This document shows, piece after piece, positions 11,414 to 22,144 of a DNA stretch of 64,000 nucleotides (position 1 is the first letter of the stretch; every line of letters begins with the position of its first letter). Both the position numbers and the translations under genes were made by a program. The stretch is from Sporobolomyces roseus (taxonomy: Eukaryota; Basidiomycota; Microbotryomycetes; Sporidiobolales; Sporidiobolaceae), in contig JADILM010000002.1 in NCBI GenBank assembly GCA_016617785.1, positions 1,178,001 through 1,242,000 of the forward strand, in the 5' to 3' direction. Under the pieces are notes generated by a model, which saw only the letters and a list, made by a program, of their open reading frames with translations, ran no database searches and was not told where the DNA came from.

Positions 11414-13057
11414 TTACCCTTCTTTCAGCTCGAGGAGGAACAGCATATCGATGAAGGCACTCTGCTTGATTATGAGTCAATGCCTTTCGCTCTCTTGTTA
11501 GCGTATGAAACAGACGGTTCTCCATCACTCGAACGCGTCAAACAATGGGCTGAAGCTCACGAGCGTCTCATGGAGTGGTTCTATCATATATCATGAAGAT
11601 TCCCCGTGCCTAGTCGATCCTGTCCGGCCGAATCAGCATATCGATTTCCTCGACGAGCGTTCAACTGCTTCCCGTCTTCGTGGTCGATACGCCATCCTGA
11701 TTCAAGCTCTCGCAATGAGGATCCGACTACAGCCGTCAGGCTTCAGGCCCACCATCGTTGAACCCTGGAAGGCACTCTCGTCAGCGGAGAGAGAAGAAGT
11801 CGTCCTAGAGGTTCTCGGAACGAGGGCGAGGGAATCAGAAGCCAGAAGGTCGTATTGCTTCGACAGGGATCGAAAGCTGGTTCCAGACTTCTCCGTCGCT
11901 GCACTTTGCGCTGACGAGGGTGAAGGACTCATCCGACTCTTCGACTCTATTCGCAAATACGTCTCAGATCCGTCTCAACTATTCACTAAACCAATCTTGA
12001 ACGACAAGTTCTTCCACAAGTTTGGAATTCCTCATTCGACGACGGACGTCCCACTCTCCAAAGCAGACAGAGCAATGCAGGAAGAATACGTTCTCAGGCG
12101 ACATTCTATGCTGCTCGAATTGGTCGATTCCCTATGTTCAGTGTTTGTAAGCTCCTTCATTTGATTGCGAAGTCTGGAACGTCCCTTCGACTGACGCTGA
12201 CCCTCTCGACTAGACTGGCGAACCGCGTCGAACGGTCCCCATCATCGGAAACTATGCGAGCGACTTCTCTCGAGCATCACGTCCGACACCAGGGAAAGAC
12301 GAGGATGGTAACGAGTGGAGCACCGAGGTCGCTGAGCTTTGCTCGCTTTGTCATAGAACTGGTATGTAACCGCTTCCCTTTCCTTCGCGTTCGACCTCCG
12401 AGCTGACTGTGTTGCCCTTTTTATGTCGACATAGCTCCAGAAGCCGAAGTGAAGAAGTTGTTGTACTGCGAAAGGTGTCGCAGCGCTGGGCGAAACCAAC
12501 CTTACTGCTCAATGTTCGACGATTTCACTCTTCGCCTGAACTTCAGCTTTGAGCTGACGCGTTCTTCACTCTGCAGCGCTTGTCAGAGGAAGGACTGGAG
12601 ATATCACAAGTCCACCGGAGGCTGCGGAACCAGATTGAGCGATCTCGAGGCAGTCCCCGTAATGGCTAGCGACACTTCGACTTCCTCACCCTCTTCAACT
12701 GATCAGCTTCTCGCGCCTTCTTCCGTCGAGAAGACCATAGGCGACTTCATCGTGAACGACAAGTCTGAGAGACGAAGGAGTAACGCCGAAGCGGTGAAGG
12801 AGATTGATGGGTTCGAGACGAGGAAGGAATCCTTCGGAGGAAAAGAGGCACAGACGAAATCGGAAGAGATGGAAGTGATCGGAGAAGATTCAAGACCCCA
12901 AGAGTATGTCGATGAGCGCTGCAAGAAGGAAGAAGCTGCAAAGCCAGAGGAGGGAGTTGCCGGAGGTGGATCTGACCGAGTCGGAGAGGAAACGAAGAAT
13001 CACAGGGAAGAGTCGAGCGAGACCACTGGGAAGGAAACAGAGAAGGATGAAGAGTAG
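11345..13057 (+). pseudogene. MYND zinc-finger protein, copy A, frameshifted by a 7-bp insertion
   Basis: Paralogue of the intact gene at 43622-46298. The first 84 codons read MKGSKSITISTLSPQ through MEWFYH and then hit a stop. An extra ATATCAT within 11583-11597 is the cause: without it the frame passes from WFYH into EDSPCLVDPVRPNQHIDF, matching copy B residue for residue in spacing. Downstream exons stay open, with plausible introns, through a domain matching copy B (KADRAMQEEYVLRRHSM) to the zinc finger (CSLCHRTG, YCERCRSAGRNQPYC, CQRKDWRYHKSTGGC), whose Cys/His ligands are all present. After SDLEAVPVMA the protein becomes a Glu/Lys/Ser-rich tail ending at 13057, and the roughly 300-residue helical C-terminal region of copy B is absent. 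The good state of the rest suggests a very recent break, or a sequencing error. Confidence 0.65.
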
Positions 13058-14159
13058 ATCGAGGAGGCAAATGGAGAGCGGAAGTAGGGGATACGGAGAG
13101 CGTGGAGAGGAGAAGGACAAAGCGGTCGTTTCTACTGTGCTCATTTACCAGAATGGAGCAGTAATTTCTTTCTTTCAAGAGTACTCCGGTATCGTTCGAG
13201 AAAGTGGAAGTGAAAGGAAAGAGCTAAGCTCACGAATTTGCGAATAGTCAAACGTCGCGAAAACGACAAATCACTCGGAATGAGGCTCATCGACCTTGAC
13301 TTCCTTCGTACAGAGTCATTAATCGGCCTATACAGAGCACAGCATAGGTAGTGTACAGGGAAAGAGGCGGAAATCTCGTCGCACTGCATGTTTTTGAAAG
13401 TCTTTGAAAGTCTCGCAGGCGAGGGTCACAAGCGTTCTCAGCAATTAGACGAGTGACAAGATACGTCGAAGACAGTATCGTGCCTCGCGAGAGTGGACGG
13501 CACACAATCGAACTGCACGTAAGCGACGATTAGATGCGTCCTCTGCGAAGGCCAGATCTGCGACTTTTCAAGCTCAACTTCTCACAACCGCGCCATCTCT
13601 GTCGCAGCGAGTCTGAGCGTACTATCTCGACGAGTTCAAGACGCTGTATCGACCGCGACAAACACGATCAAGCGGTTACAGACAAGCTCACATCGAGACG
13701 AAAGTGATTTTTGCACTCGCTCTTCCTACTTCGCTGGATTCGGCTTGTTACACTGCGCACCTATTCAAACATCGACAGTACGTTTGAACTATATTTGAAG
13801 ACATCGTACGTCTGAACCCCTCCTTTTTAATTTGATGTTGAAGTTCGTTCCATCGAGGAAACTCGTTCGAGTACTGTAGTCGACTCGACTCCTTCCTCTC
13901 ACTTTCGCTCACATCCTCCAGCTCCAACCCCTCAAAAGAACCTTTCAACCGCCTTCAAAGTAGAGCCAAGCAGCAAACACTCGCGAATTCGATCTTGCGC
14001 GCTCCCGATTCTGCTTCCGAACTCTTCCCGAATCACCGCACCTTTCTCTCCTCTCTCTCTCTTCCTCCTCACCAAGCGCTTCTTCCAAGTCCGTTCATCA
14101 AGTACAGAATCCTCTTACGACCTTCCACGCACTACCAGAACTAGCTTTAGATCGTAAAA
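13058..14159. other. Intergenic, probable RTA1-gene upstream region
   Basis: No coding region recognised. It contains a short tandem near 13393-13411 (two copies of a TGAAAGTCT unit) and becomes pyrimidine-rich (13990-14100) just before the RTA1 start, as is usual for promoters in this window. Open frames here are short and have no homology I recognise. Confidence 0.5.
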
Positions 14160-15500
14160 ATGAGCGATGCAGGAGATAATTGGCGGTACGTTTCATCTTT
14201 CCCTCTTTCTAATCAGCGAGTCGAGCTGATGGTCTGGTCTATAGATACTACGCATACGATCCTTCGAAGGCTCTCGCAGGTGCAGCCATCGGACTCTTCG
14301 GAGTGGCATTCTTCGGCCATCTCTTTTGGCAGATTCGTACCAAGGCGTGGTGTGAGTCCTCTTGCCTCGCTCCCTGTGGAGTTGTACTGACGACTCTTTG
14401 CTCCCTCGGCGAAACAGACATGACACCATTCACGATTGCGATGTTGGGAGAGTGTGTTGGATACGGGATCCGAATCCTCTCTGCAGAGCATCCAACAGGA
14501 AGAGGAGCAGGCCTTACATTCTACATCATTCAAGAGTTGTTCATTATCCTGTGTCCGGCTCTCATGGCCGCCTCCCATTACATGTAAGTCTCTCGATCGA
14601 TCAAGAGAGGAATCTTCGTCTGACTGTTTTCGTTTCCACAGGTGTTTCGGTCGATTAATTCAGTTCGTCGGTCAACGATGGTCTCCCATCTCAGCGAAAT
14701 GGTGCACTGCGATCTTCGTCACCTTCGACGTCATCTCGTTCTGTGTTCAAGGAGCGGGAGGATCCCTCTATTCCTCGGACAACGTTTCGATCTATCCGAC
14801 CGCGAAAGCGATTTTACTCGTCGGATTCATCATTCAGATTATTTCCTTCGGTATCTTCTTCATCTTTGCATGTAGGTTACCTCTCCTATGTCCTGCACGA
14901 AGAGAAACAACATAGCTGACATCGAATTCACAATTTCGCAGTAATCTACCAAGTTCGAGTTCGCAAAGCTGGTGTTCCTGAAGGACAATGGACGATCTGC
15001 CTCTATACCCTCTACCTTGGAACCATCTTCATCCTGTAGGTTTCCTCTTTCGGCCTTACTTGTCAACTTCTCGCAAAAACTGACAATTCCGCTTTCGATT
15101 TCAGCATTCGTGGTATCTTCAGGTGTATCGAGTTCGGAACTGGAACAGGGAATGGAAAAGGACCTCTCCTTAGTATTGAGGCATGGTGTAAGCACTCTGC
15201 CGCGTTCTCCAGCTGAAAGTTTGGTTGCTGATCTCAAAAATCCTCACAGATTACGGCCTCGAGACACTTCCTATCGTCATCGCTGGTTACCTCTTCATCC
15301 TTTCTTACCCTGGTCGCTACATTCGTCACAAGAAGGGAGATCGACACCCTATCGCCGCTCGTATTGAAGCTGAACTCAATGCCGCAGACGGAATTTTCCC
15401 TGCCTCGTCGAACGAAGAAGGCTCGGAGAAGGTTGGAAGCGCTGGAGGAAGCGTCGATGAGAAGCGTCATTGGTGGAGTAGGAAAAAGACGACAGCATAG
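14160..15500 (+). CDS. RTA1-like seven-helix membrane protein (lipid-translocating exporter family)
   Basis: About seven exons give a protein of roughly 320 residues with seven helices. Diagnostic segments are YYAYDPSKALAGAAIGLFG at the N-terminus, the ECVGYGIRILS stretch in helix 2-3, FYIIQELFIILCPALMAASHYM, the loop FCVQGAGGSL, and IRGIFRCIEFGTGTGNG before the last helix with PIVIAGYLFILSYPGRY. These are the conserved blocks of the fungal RTA1/RTM1/RSB1 family, plasma-membrane proteins linked to 7-aminocholesterol resistance and sphingoid-base release. The tail is hydrophilic and ends with KKTTA. The ATG at 14160 precedes a nine-codon first exon that splices in frame to YYAYDP. Family is firm; substrate is unknown. 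Confidence 0.85.
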
Positions 15501-15738
15501 AGAACTGTTTTCCCGTGAAGAATCTCGATTGTAGGACTAATTGTGTTTTCTTTGTCTTTCGCAAACCCCAGTAGAAATATTATCTCCCTTAATGACTCAT
15601 TCACTCTCGTTTCATCCTAAGCGAAAGACTGTGAGAAGAAGTCTAAGTTTGCGAAGTGTTCGAGTACAAAAAAATAGTGATAAGCTACAAGAAGTGAACG
15701 CCGCATTAAGATATTGATAAGCTCGACCTTGACCCAAC

Positions 15739-17267
15739 CTAACAGCATTTCCCACTGAATATCCCCTTCTTCTCGTCGCCTCCATTCACACTGTTCCAAC
15801 TGCTCACTCGTCTGAGCTCTCTTGATCCGTAACTCACTCCTGAACCCGCCGTATCTGGCTCAATTTGTCCTGATTCGATGGCGAGGAGTAGTGATCGAGC
15901 TAGAAGAATGAAAGGCTGTGAGGAACGTCAAGATCGTCAATCTCTCTCGGCGAAATTGTCTGATCGATCCGAGCGCTCACCTGTTCGACATTCTCTCCGG
16001 TCTTTGACGAAGCTTCAACGAAGAGAGCACCTGCACGTCGCGCCACGCCTTCAGCGTGCGTTCCTGATTGAGATGAAGAGAACAAAGTAAACTAACCGTG
16101 ATCTTGAGCCCATTGAGTCGCTTCGAGATATGATACTTGTCGATCATCATCTGGTCTATCCGCCTTGTTCCCAACTATCACAACTTCGAGATCCGGACTC
16201 GCTAGTGCCCTCGCGTCTGACAACCAACTTGACAAGTTTTCGAAAGATCTCCGTCTGCGAAATTGTGGACTTCGCGGTCGGTCTCCGTGTGAGCCGTATA
16301 GAGGAGAGGAGTGGTGCTTACGATGTGATATCGAATACTATCACAGCTCCACAAGCACCCCTGTAGTAATTTCGAGTAACAGATCGAAATCGTTCCTGCG
16401 CGCGAAAAGAACGAAAACTTTCGTCAACTCCGCTCCATCTTCCTGATCGCCTCTGTCGCTTTTCGGGATACTCACTTGTCCAGCAGTATCCCAGCATTGT
16501 ACCTTGAGGGTTTTCGAGTTTGCTATCCGCGCTCCTGCGACAGAACTTGACGGACTCGACGAAGGTAATCGCATCAAAGTTGACGCAAATTCAACGCCTG
16601 TACAAAGGTCAAGAGATGAGCCACTGTTGTCGTTGACCGTGATCATCACTAGAGCGGGCGTACCGATAGTATGAGGAGAAGGATCCCGGTCTGCGAAAGA
16701 AAACGAAAACTGTCAATTCTCGTCTCGTTCTTGCATCGAAATGGCGACTTACATCCATCGTTCAGGAAGTGGTACATCAGACATGACTTTCCGACACCAG
16801 AATCGCCTGTACAGCACCAAATCAATGAATGATCAGCCTCCTTCGACCTCAGTTCGCGGGTTACTGAACGATCCCGTGCACCGTATCCTGCCAGATAGCT
16901 CCCCATACTATCATAGCTGACTAACGCGTCTCCCACTCGCTCCGGCAGTCGTTCCTCCTCTTACTTTCGATCCATTCAAGCCCCCACCTCTTCCTCTTCC
17001 TCCTTCCCTGTCGGACCACGATCAGACTAGGTGTGAGCCTTACCGATAAGAATGAACTTGAGTAGATAGTCTATCCAGACAAGTTCGAGTCAGCTCCATC
17101 GACTTCTGACTCGAGGAGAGAGGTAAAGAATGATCAGCAAACCATATAATTCAGGTAGCTCTGTAGAGACGAGTTCGCTCAGTCGTGATTTCTCTTGCAT
17201 ACCGTAAGAGTGGTAGGAAAGAGAGAGAGAGGAGCTTACCAGTAGCTATCGATGCAGATTCGCTCAT
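15739..17267 (-). CDS. ypt4: Rab4-type small GTPase
   Basis: Seven or so short exons encode a Rab of about 230-240 residues. In order: [21 protein letters not shown]-loop GDSGVGKSC, the switch I region with SPHTIGVEFAS, WDTAGQ, the [18 protein letters not shown] switch II region, NKAD for guanine recognition and EASS near the end. The tail passes through [20 protein letters not shown] to a C-terminal Cys-Cys, the geranylgeranylation signal. DYLLKF, SPHTIGVEF, ALASPD and the ESG stretch together fit Rab4 (S. pombe Ypt4), a recycling-endosome GTPase. An extra loop of about 14 residues rich in Ser lies between the second and third strands. The start is the ATG at 17267, whose ten-codon exon splices in frame. 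Rab4 identity is inferred from motifs; Rab2/14 are the main alternatives. Confidence 0.8.
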
Positions 17268-18412
17268 TGCGGAAAGATGGAAAGAGGCTCTAGATTCGAT
17301 TTCGAGGTTTGATGCAGTTGCTTCGAGATAGATCGGGGGTCGAGCTTGAGATGGCAGAGACAAATGGAGAGAGAGCGAGGGTAGATGAAGAGTGGGAAGA
17401 AATCGCGAACTTGGTGAAATTTCACTTTCTCTTTGAGGAAAGACCGCGACTAAACCGGCTTTGCTAGGCGATAAATTGCGCTTTCCTCTTCTAGCGGACG
17501 CGTTTCCTACGCTATCGATACCTAGTAATGAAAACTGATCCCGGTTGATGAGCGCGAGACGCAACGACCGAGAGCTTTTTCGCATTTTTTGCGAGCGGAA
17601 CCAAGATTCGATCAGATGTAATAGTAGGAAGCAACTACGGACGGGGCCCATCAAGTGATGCTGAGGACGAAGAACGCTGGAGAAGCCCAGCAAAGAGGAC
17701 GAGCTGATTGAGGATGAGGGAAAGGCGATGAGTGAGATTCGAAAACTCGGTTCGTGTTGTCGCGCGAGACGGGACCCTTTCGAGAGCTGGCGTAGTGTCG
17801 CATTCGGCCAACGCACTGAGTCATGAGCGGTCCAGAAACACAGGCGAGACTAGAGGCGTCGTTTCGACGAGAGATGCTTCTTGCGAAGGAAAGCGTTCAG
17901 ACTACCCACGGGAAGGAAGTCGAGGGAGGCCCTTCCAGCTGCCGATCAAGACTATGCACAGAGCTGAAAACAGTCTCAATTAGCGCCAAAGCACCCTGAG
18001 GCGGTTCTGCGAAGCAAAGGGATAGAAAAGAGAGCGAAACAAAGTATCTTCGCCTCCGAGTGCGCAACGACAAGGCTGAAGAAAGCTACGATATGACTCA
18101 GGAATCCGACAGCAGTCAATAGCTCCTCTGTACAGTTACTGGAGTCAGCAGAGCGGTTTCCGACGGAAAAACGCGCTGGTGAGATGAAAAATTCGAAGCT
18201 GGGCGAAGCGGAAGCGGGGGACAGCGAGAGTCTACAGACGCGCCTCAGTAAGATCTTCAGACTGCATCCGAAGCACTGGAAAAAGTCGAAGTGAAAGTGA
18301 GCGAAGTGGTCGAGATGGAAAGAGGTTGTTTGCAATTTCGACTTCCTTCACTTCACCACACAATATCAGAACCGCCAAAGAACTACCCTAGCCGACTCTG
18401 TACAATATATAT
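17268..18412. other. Divergent intergenic region between Rab4 and the 18413 gene
   Basis: This 1.1 kb region lies between two divergent genes. No domain-bearing frame is seen on either strand. It should hold both promoters. An ATATATAT run at 18405-18412 directly abuts the ATG of the rightward gene, which is too close to act as a TATA box for that start. Confidence 0.45.
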
Positions 18413-20958
18413 ATGCAACCTATAGCCTCTACGAGCGCTCCCACACCTCCTCGACTCACTGAACCGAACCTCCACAATCACACTCGAATCGAAGGGATTG
18501 CACCTCGCAGGACAGTCCAGATCTATCTACAAAGCATCAAGCAAGCAGATGGATACTTCGAATTACCTCCTCCTCCATTAGACGAATCGAGATCGCCCCC
18601 TGCTCGTTTAGTAGATCGACCTCTCAACCTCTACCCTCATCCGAATGAACCAGAATCAAAGAGGAGGAGACTAGAGGATGAGGACGAGGGGACGAGGGAT
18701 ACTGCGTTAGTGATGCATCACTCGGAAGTGAGGAAGAAGGAGAAGGACGAGAATACCGGGATTAGGAAACCCGAATCTGCACCTCTCAAGAAGAAACCCT
18801 CCCTCGTCTCAGCTATGCGACCTCGCCTCACCTCTCTACCCAATAACTCTTCATCACCGCTTCAAAAGGATGGCAAAGTGAAGGAGAAAGGGAAGGGGAG
18901 CGAACGAAAGAGGGACGTTGGTACGACGAGTGATTTCGACGAATTGTTGGACTTTGAAGAAGGAGAGAAGGAGAATCATAGGAAACGAGATGCGGGGAAT
19001 AAGCGGAAAGTAAAGGACAAAGCGGTTGAGAAAAGTAAGGAGAATTCGGAGAAGGGAAAGGGAAAGTTGAGGACTGAACCTGAGAACGAGAAAGAAGCGG
19101 ACGAGCTAGAAGATCGTGAGTCTCCTCTTGCTCCTTTATCGATGAGTACAGCAATATTGATGATTCCTACAGGCCTCGAAGCACGAAAAGAACGACGTCG
19201 AAACAAAGCCTTCATTCGCAAAGATCGCTCTCAATCTGCTGCCGCGACTGGAGCAGCAGCCGCTTCGAAGTTGACCATCACGGGAAAGAAGAAACGAGAA
19301 CGTGGTGAGGAGGAATCGGAATCAGAAGCGAGCGAAGGACGAGACAGGAGAGGAAAGAAGAAGGGGAGGAGAAAGACGGCGGAACAAGATGGGAGAGAAC
19401 AGATTCAGGATTTATCGAGGCCAGCGGGAGTAGGGAAGGGACGCTTGACTGTGAGTAACAGAAGAGTGAGTCAGTCGAAGTCGATCGCAATGACTGATTC
19501 GCTTCATCTCTCCAGGTCAAACCGCCTACGAAACTCGGTATCTTCAACAAGGGTAAAGCTTCGAGTCGCACGAGAGTCGGTCATGCTAGTGAGCACTCTT
19601 TTTGAATCGTTGCATACCACCATTGCTGACGAGACTCGATCTCAGTACCTGATCTCGCATTCTCGGAAATGACTTTCCTCAATTCGACTCGACCTGGAGC
19701 CGACGCATCAAGCTCTTCGCTTTCTTCTGTGGACAGCGATATCCCTGATCCTCGCACCCTCGCTAAAGCTCCGAAAGCTTCGACTGGCCGCAAAACCTAC
19801 GGATCGAAACAGAAACTGCGTCGACATTCGAGTGCCAACACAGGCAAGCTCGATTCCGCCTCCTCCGCTTCTTCGCATCCCGCCGAAACTCTTCCGCATT
19901 CACCTCGAAGGCCGCAGTCGAAGAGGAAAAAGACTCCCCCAGCTCGTCAAGCAACTCCAAAGAAACCTCATCGACTGTCTTCTCGGAGCGCTCAACCCCC
20001 TCGATCTCCCTCGCCTTCGCCCGTCCGCACCACTCCCGCTTCTCCCGGAATGCAGCCATCTGCGCCCGATCAACAGATGCCTCCTCCTCAACCTCCCCGA
20101 GAAGCCCTCGAATTCGCTGCTCGCGATGATTCTGCTTTCTCAGCTCACTCTGCTCATTCCCTCGCTCTTCGTCGTCGATCCGCAAGAGATCGGGAGGAGG
20201 TCGCTGCTCGTCAATTCGCGCAAGGAACGATCGAGGAGGAGGTCACTGGGGACTTTTCACCCGCTCCTATCGATCAAGCTGTCGACAATCCTCGATACTC
20301 TCCTACTCCAGTTTACGAAGAGACGGCTCTCGCCGCTGGAGCTCTCCCCGTCGATCAGCAGATGGAAACCTCGAAACGCTCACTTTCCGATCCTTCGCTC
20401 AATACTGCCTCAATGGAGCGACTCGCTTTCGACAATCTCTCCGTCGTCGGAGTACAAGAAACTCTACAACCCGGCTCAGGCTACGCAAGATCCAATTCGC
20501 TTCCCCTTTCCAACCCTCGCTCTCTTCTCCTCCCGAATCGCTCCCGTTCGACTTCAGCCGCTCCCTCTTACCGCGCTCCTGACTCCGCCATCTCTCGTCA
20601 ACGTAGCATGAGCGAATCAGCAGTGTCTTACGTATTCAACTCTGCGAATCCTTTCCTACCTTTCTATTTCGGAAATCACAATTCAAGTTCGAACGGATCT
20701 CTCTATGCTCCCGAGTGGAGAACGATCGATGATACAGAAGTCGTGGTGGAGGGAGACATCGAGGATGGCATGGACGTAGAGCCTGAGGCCGAATATGAGC
20801 TCGCTCTGGAGGAAGAAGCGAAGGGAGTTGATGAAGGAGGATTTGCGTCGCGATTCTCTCGATTCGAAAGGGGAGGAGAGAATGACGAGACTTTTGTGGA
20901 GATAAGGGATACCTGTGAGGAAGTACGTAGGATGGCCTGGCCTACGAATACGTTGTGA
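18413..20958 (+). CDS. Unknown disordered, Ser/Lys-rich protein with KLGIFNKGKAS..PDLAFSE motif
   Basis: Four exons give roughly 780 residues, mostly disordered. The N-terminus has a possibly ordered patch (RRTVQIYLQSIKQADGYFELP), followed by nuclear-localisation-like clusters (ESKRRRLEDED, KRKVKDK) and Lys/Glu-rich runs. Two short introns then frame a compact, conserved-looking segment, VKPPTKLGIFNKGKASS, that continues across an intron into PDLAFSEMTFLN. The remaining roughly 420 residues are Ser/Pro/Arg-rich with many SP and RS sites, and the protein ends in an acidic block. I do not recognise a named family. The motif gives the best handle for a search. Composition suggests a nuclear regulatory or scaffold protein; that is inference only. 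The start at 18413 is the first ATG of the open frame; an earlier exon cannot be excluded. Confidence 0.6.
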
Positions 20959-21185
20959 GCGTGCGAAAGAGAGGGGAAGAGGGAAAGGGAAAAAATGAAT
21001 ATCTTTGTCGCTTTGGAAACTGCGTTTATCTTGTCATTGTTTGTCTGTTTCCCTGTATCGCTTGAAATTCTTGTTGTCGTATTATGCCACTTGTCCCGTC
21101 TCGCAAGTCTAGCGAGATTGCGAAGTTCATCTTCTCGTGTCGTTTATTCTTCTCTCAACTTCCAAATTTTTCAGATCTCACCGAA

Positions 21186-21888
21186 ATGAGCGACAATACG
21201 ACTGAGACTACGCCAGAAGCTGGAGATGCTTTGACCAACACTCTACGACCTCTCACCGACTGTTTCCTGACTGTTCGAATCATCAAATCTTTCACTCACA
21301 GAACAACAAAGAATCTCCTCCTGCCTCACGTCGATGCAACTACTGTGACTGTAGGACAACTCAAAGTAACTTGCCGTGAACGTACGTGCTGCTCTTCACT
21401 CTCTAGAGGGGCTGTTCGCTGACTTTAGAGTGAAAGTTGATCGATAATAAAATAGAGATCAAGACAGCGTCGGGGTTCAAGCCTTTCAGGACGTGTACAC
21501 TGGGTCAGCAGCCGCTCGTTCATCTCCTACGAGGCATTTCTAACCGAGTGCAATCCTTACAGATACGTTGAAACTGTACACAAAGGCTCACGGCGCAAAA
21601 GTAGGCATTCTCTCTTCTCAGCCTCATGCTGTTCGATAGAGCTGACAGAATGAGATGGACAGACTACAAACCTGATCATGAACCTCGAGAACGACGAATG
21701 GATCCTAGACGACGACTCTGCAACTCTCGAATCTATCGGAATTGGTTCGTTTCTCTTTCCTCTTCCTCTCGTCCCCGCTCGACGACTAATGTCATGACTG
21801 TACCTCTACAGAGAACGAAGCTGAAGTCAGCTTTTTTAACCGGGAACTGTACGACGCGTTCAAGCTGGATCCGACTCAAGCATGGTGA
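21186..21888 (+). CDS. UPF0538 family protein (C2orf76-like, ubiquitin-like fold)
   Basis: Five exons splice cleanly into a protein of about 145 residues. After a short acidic N-terminus come LTVRIIKSFTHRTTKNLLL, QLKVTCREQIKTASGFKPFR, DTLKLYTKAHGAKT, then EWILDDDSATLESIGIE, and the end EAEVSFFNRELYDAFKLDP..W. This order and the final W match the conserved eukaryotic UPF0538 family, represented in humans by C2orf76. Family members are uniformly short, as here, and appear to have a ubiquitin-like layout. The biochemical function is not established. Donor sites include GTACGT, GTCAGC, GTAGGC and GTTCGT; every junction restores the family frame. The gene ends 256 bp from the convergent Cdt1 stop. 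Confidence 0.85.
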
Positions 21889-22144
21889 ACCTTCCTCTTG
21901 CATATCCCCTCATTCGCAAACTCGCAAATTCGCAAGCAATCCTTCGCATTTACCACTATTAGCCCTTCTGTGTTATCTCTCCCACTCTATTACTACTTTA
22001 AGGTGTTGTAAGAACAGCTCAATCTTTGCTTTCTAGGCACGAGTTGCGAAGAGCGGAATTTGCGAGAGAATGGTTCGTCCGTTGAGCAAGATGGTCGGCA
22101 TTGATCAATCCAAGAAGAGAATACAACAACAAGACGTCGCCAAA

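Noticed and set aside
18405..18412. ATATATAT as TATA box for the 18413 gene
   Set aside because: It touches the start codon, leaving no room for a transcript leader from that box.
19832..20611. 259-codon frame overlapping the unknown 18413 gene
   Set aside because: It is an alternative reading of the Ser/Pro-rich exon; the exon's own frame connects by introns to the conserved motif.
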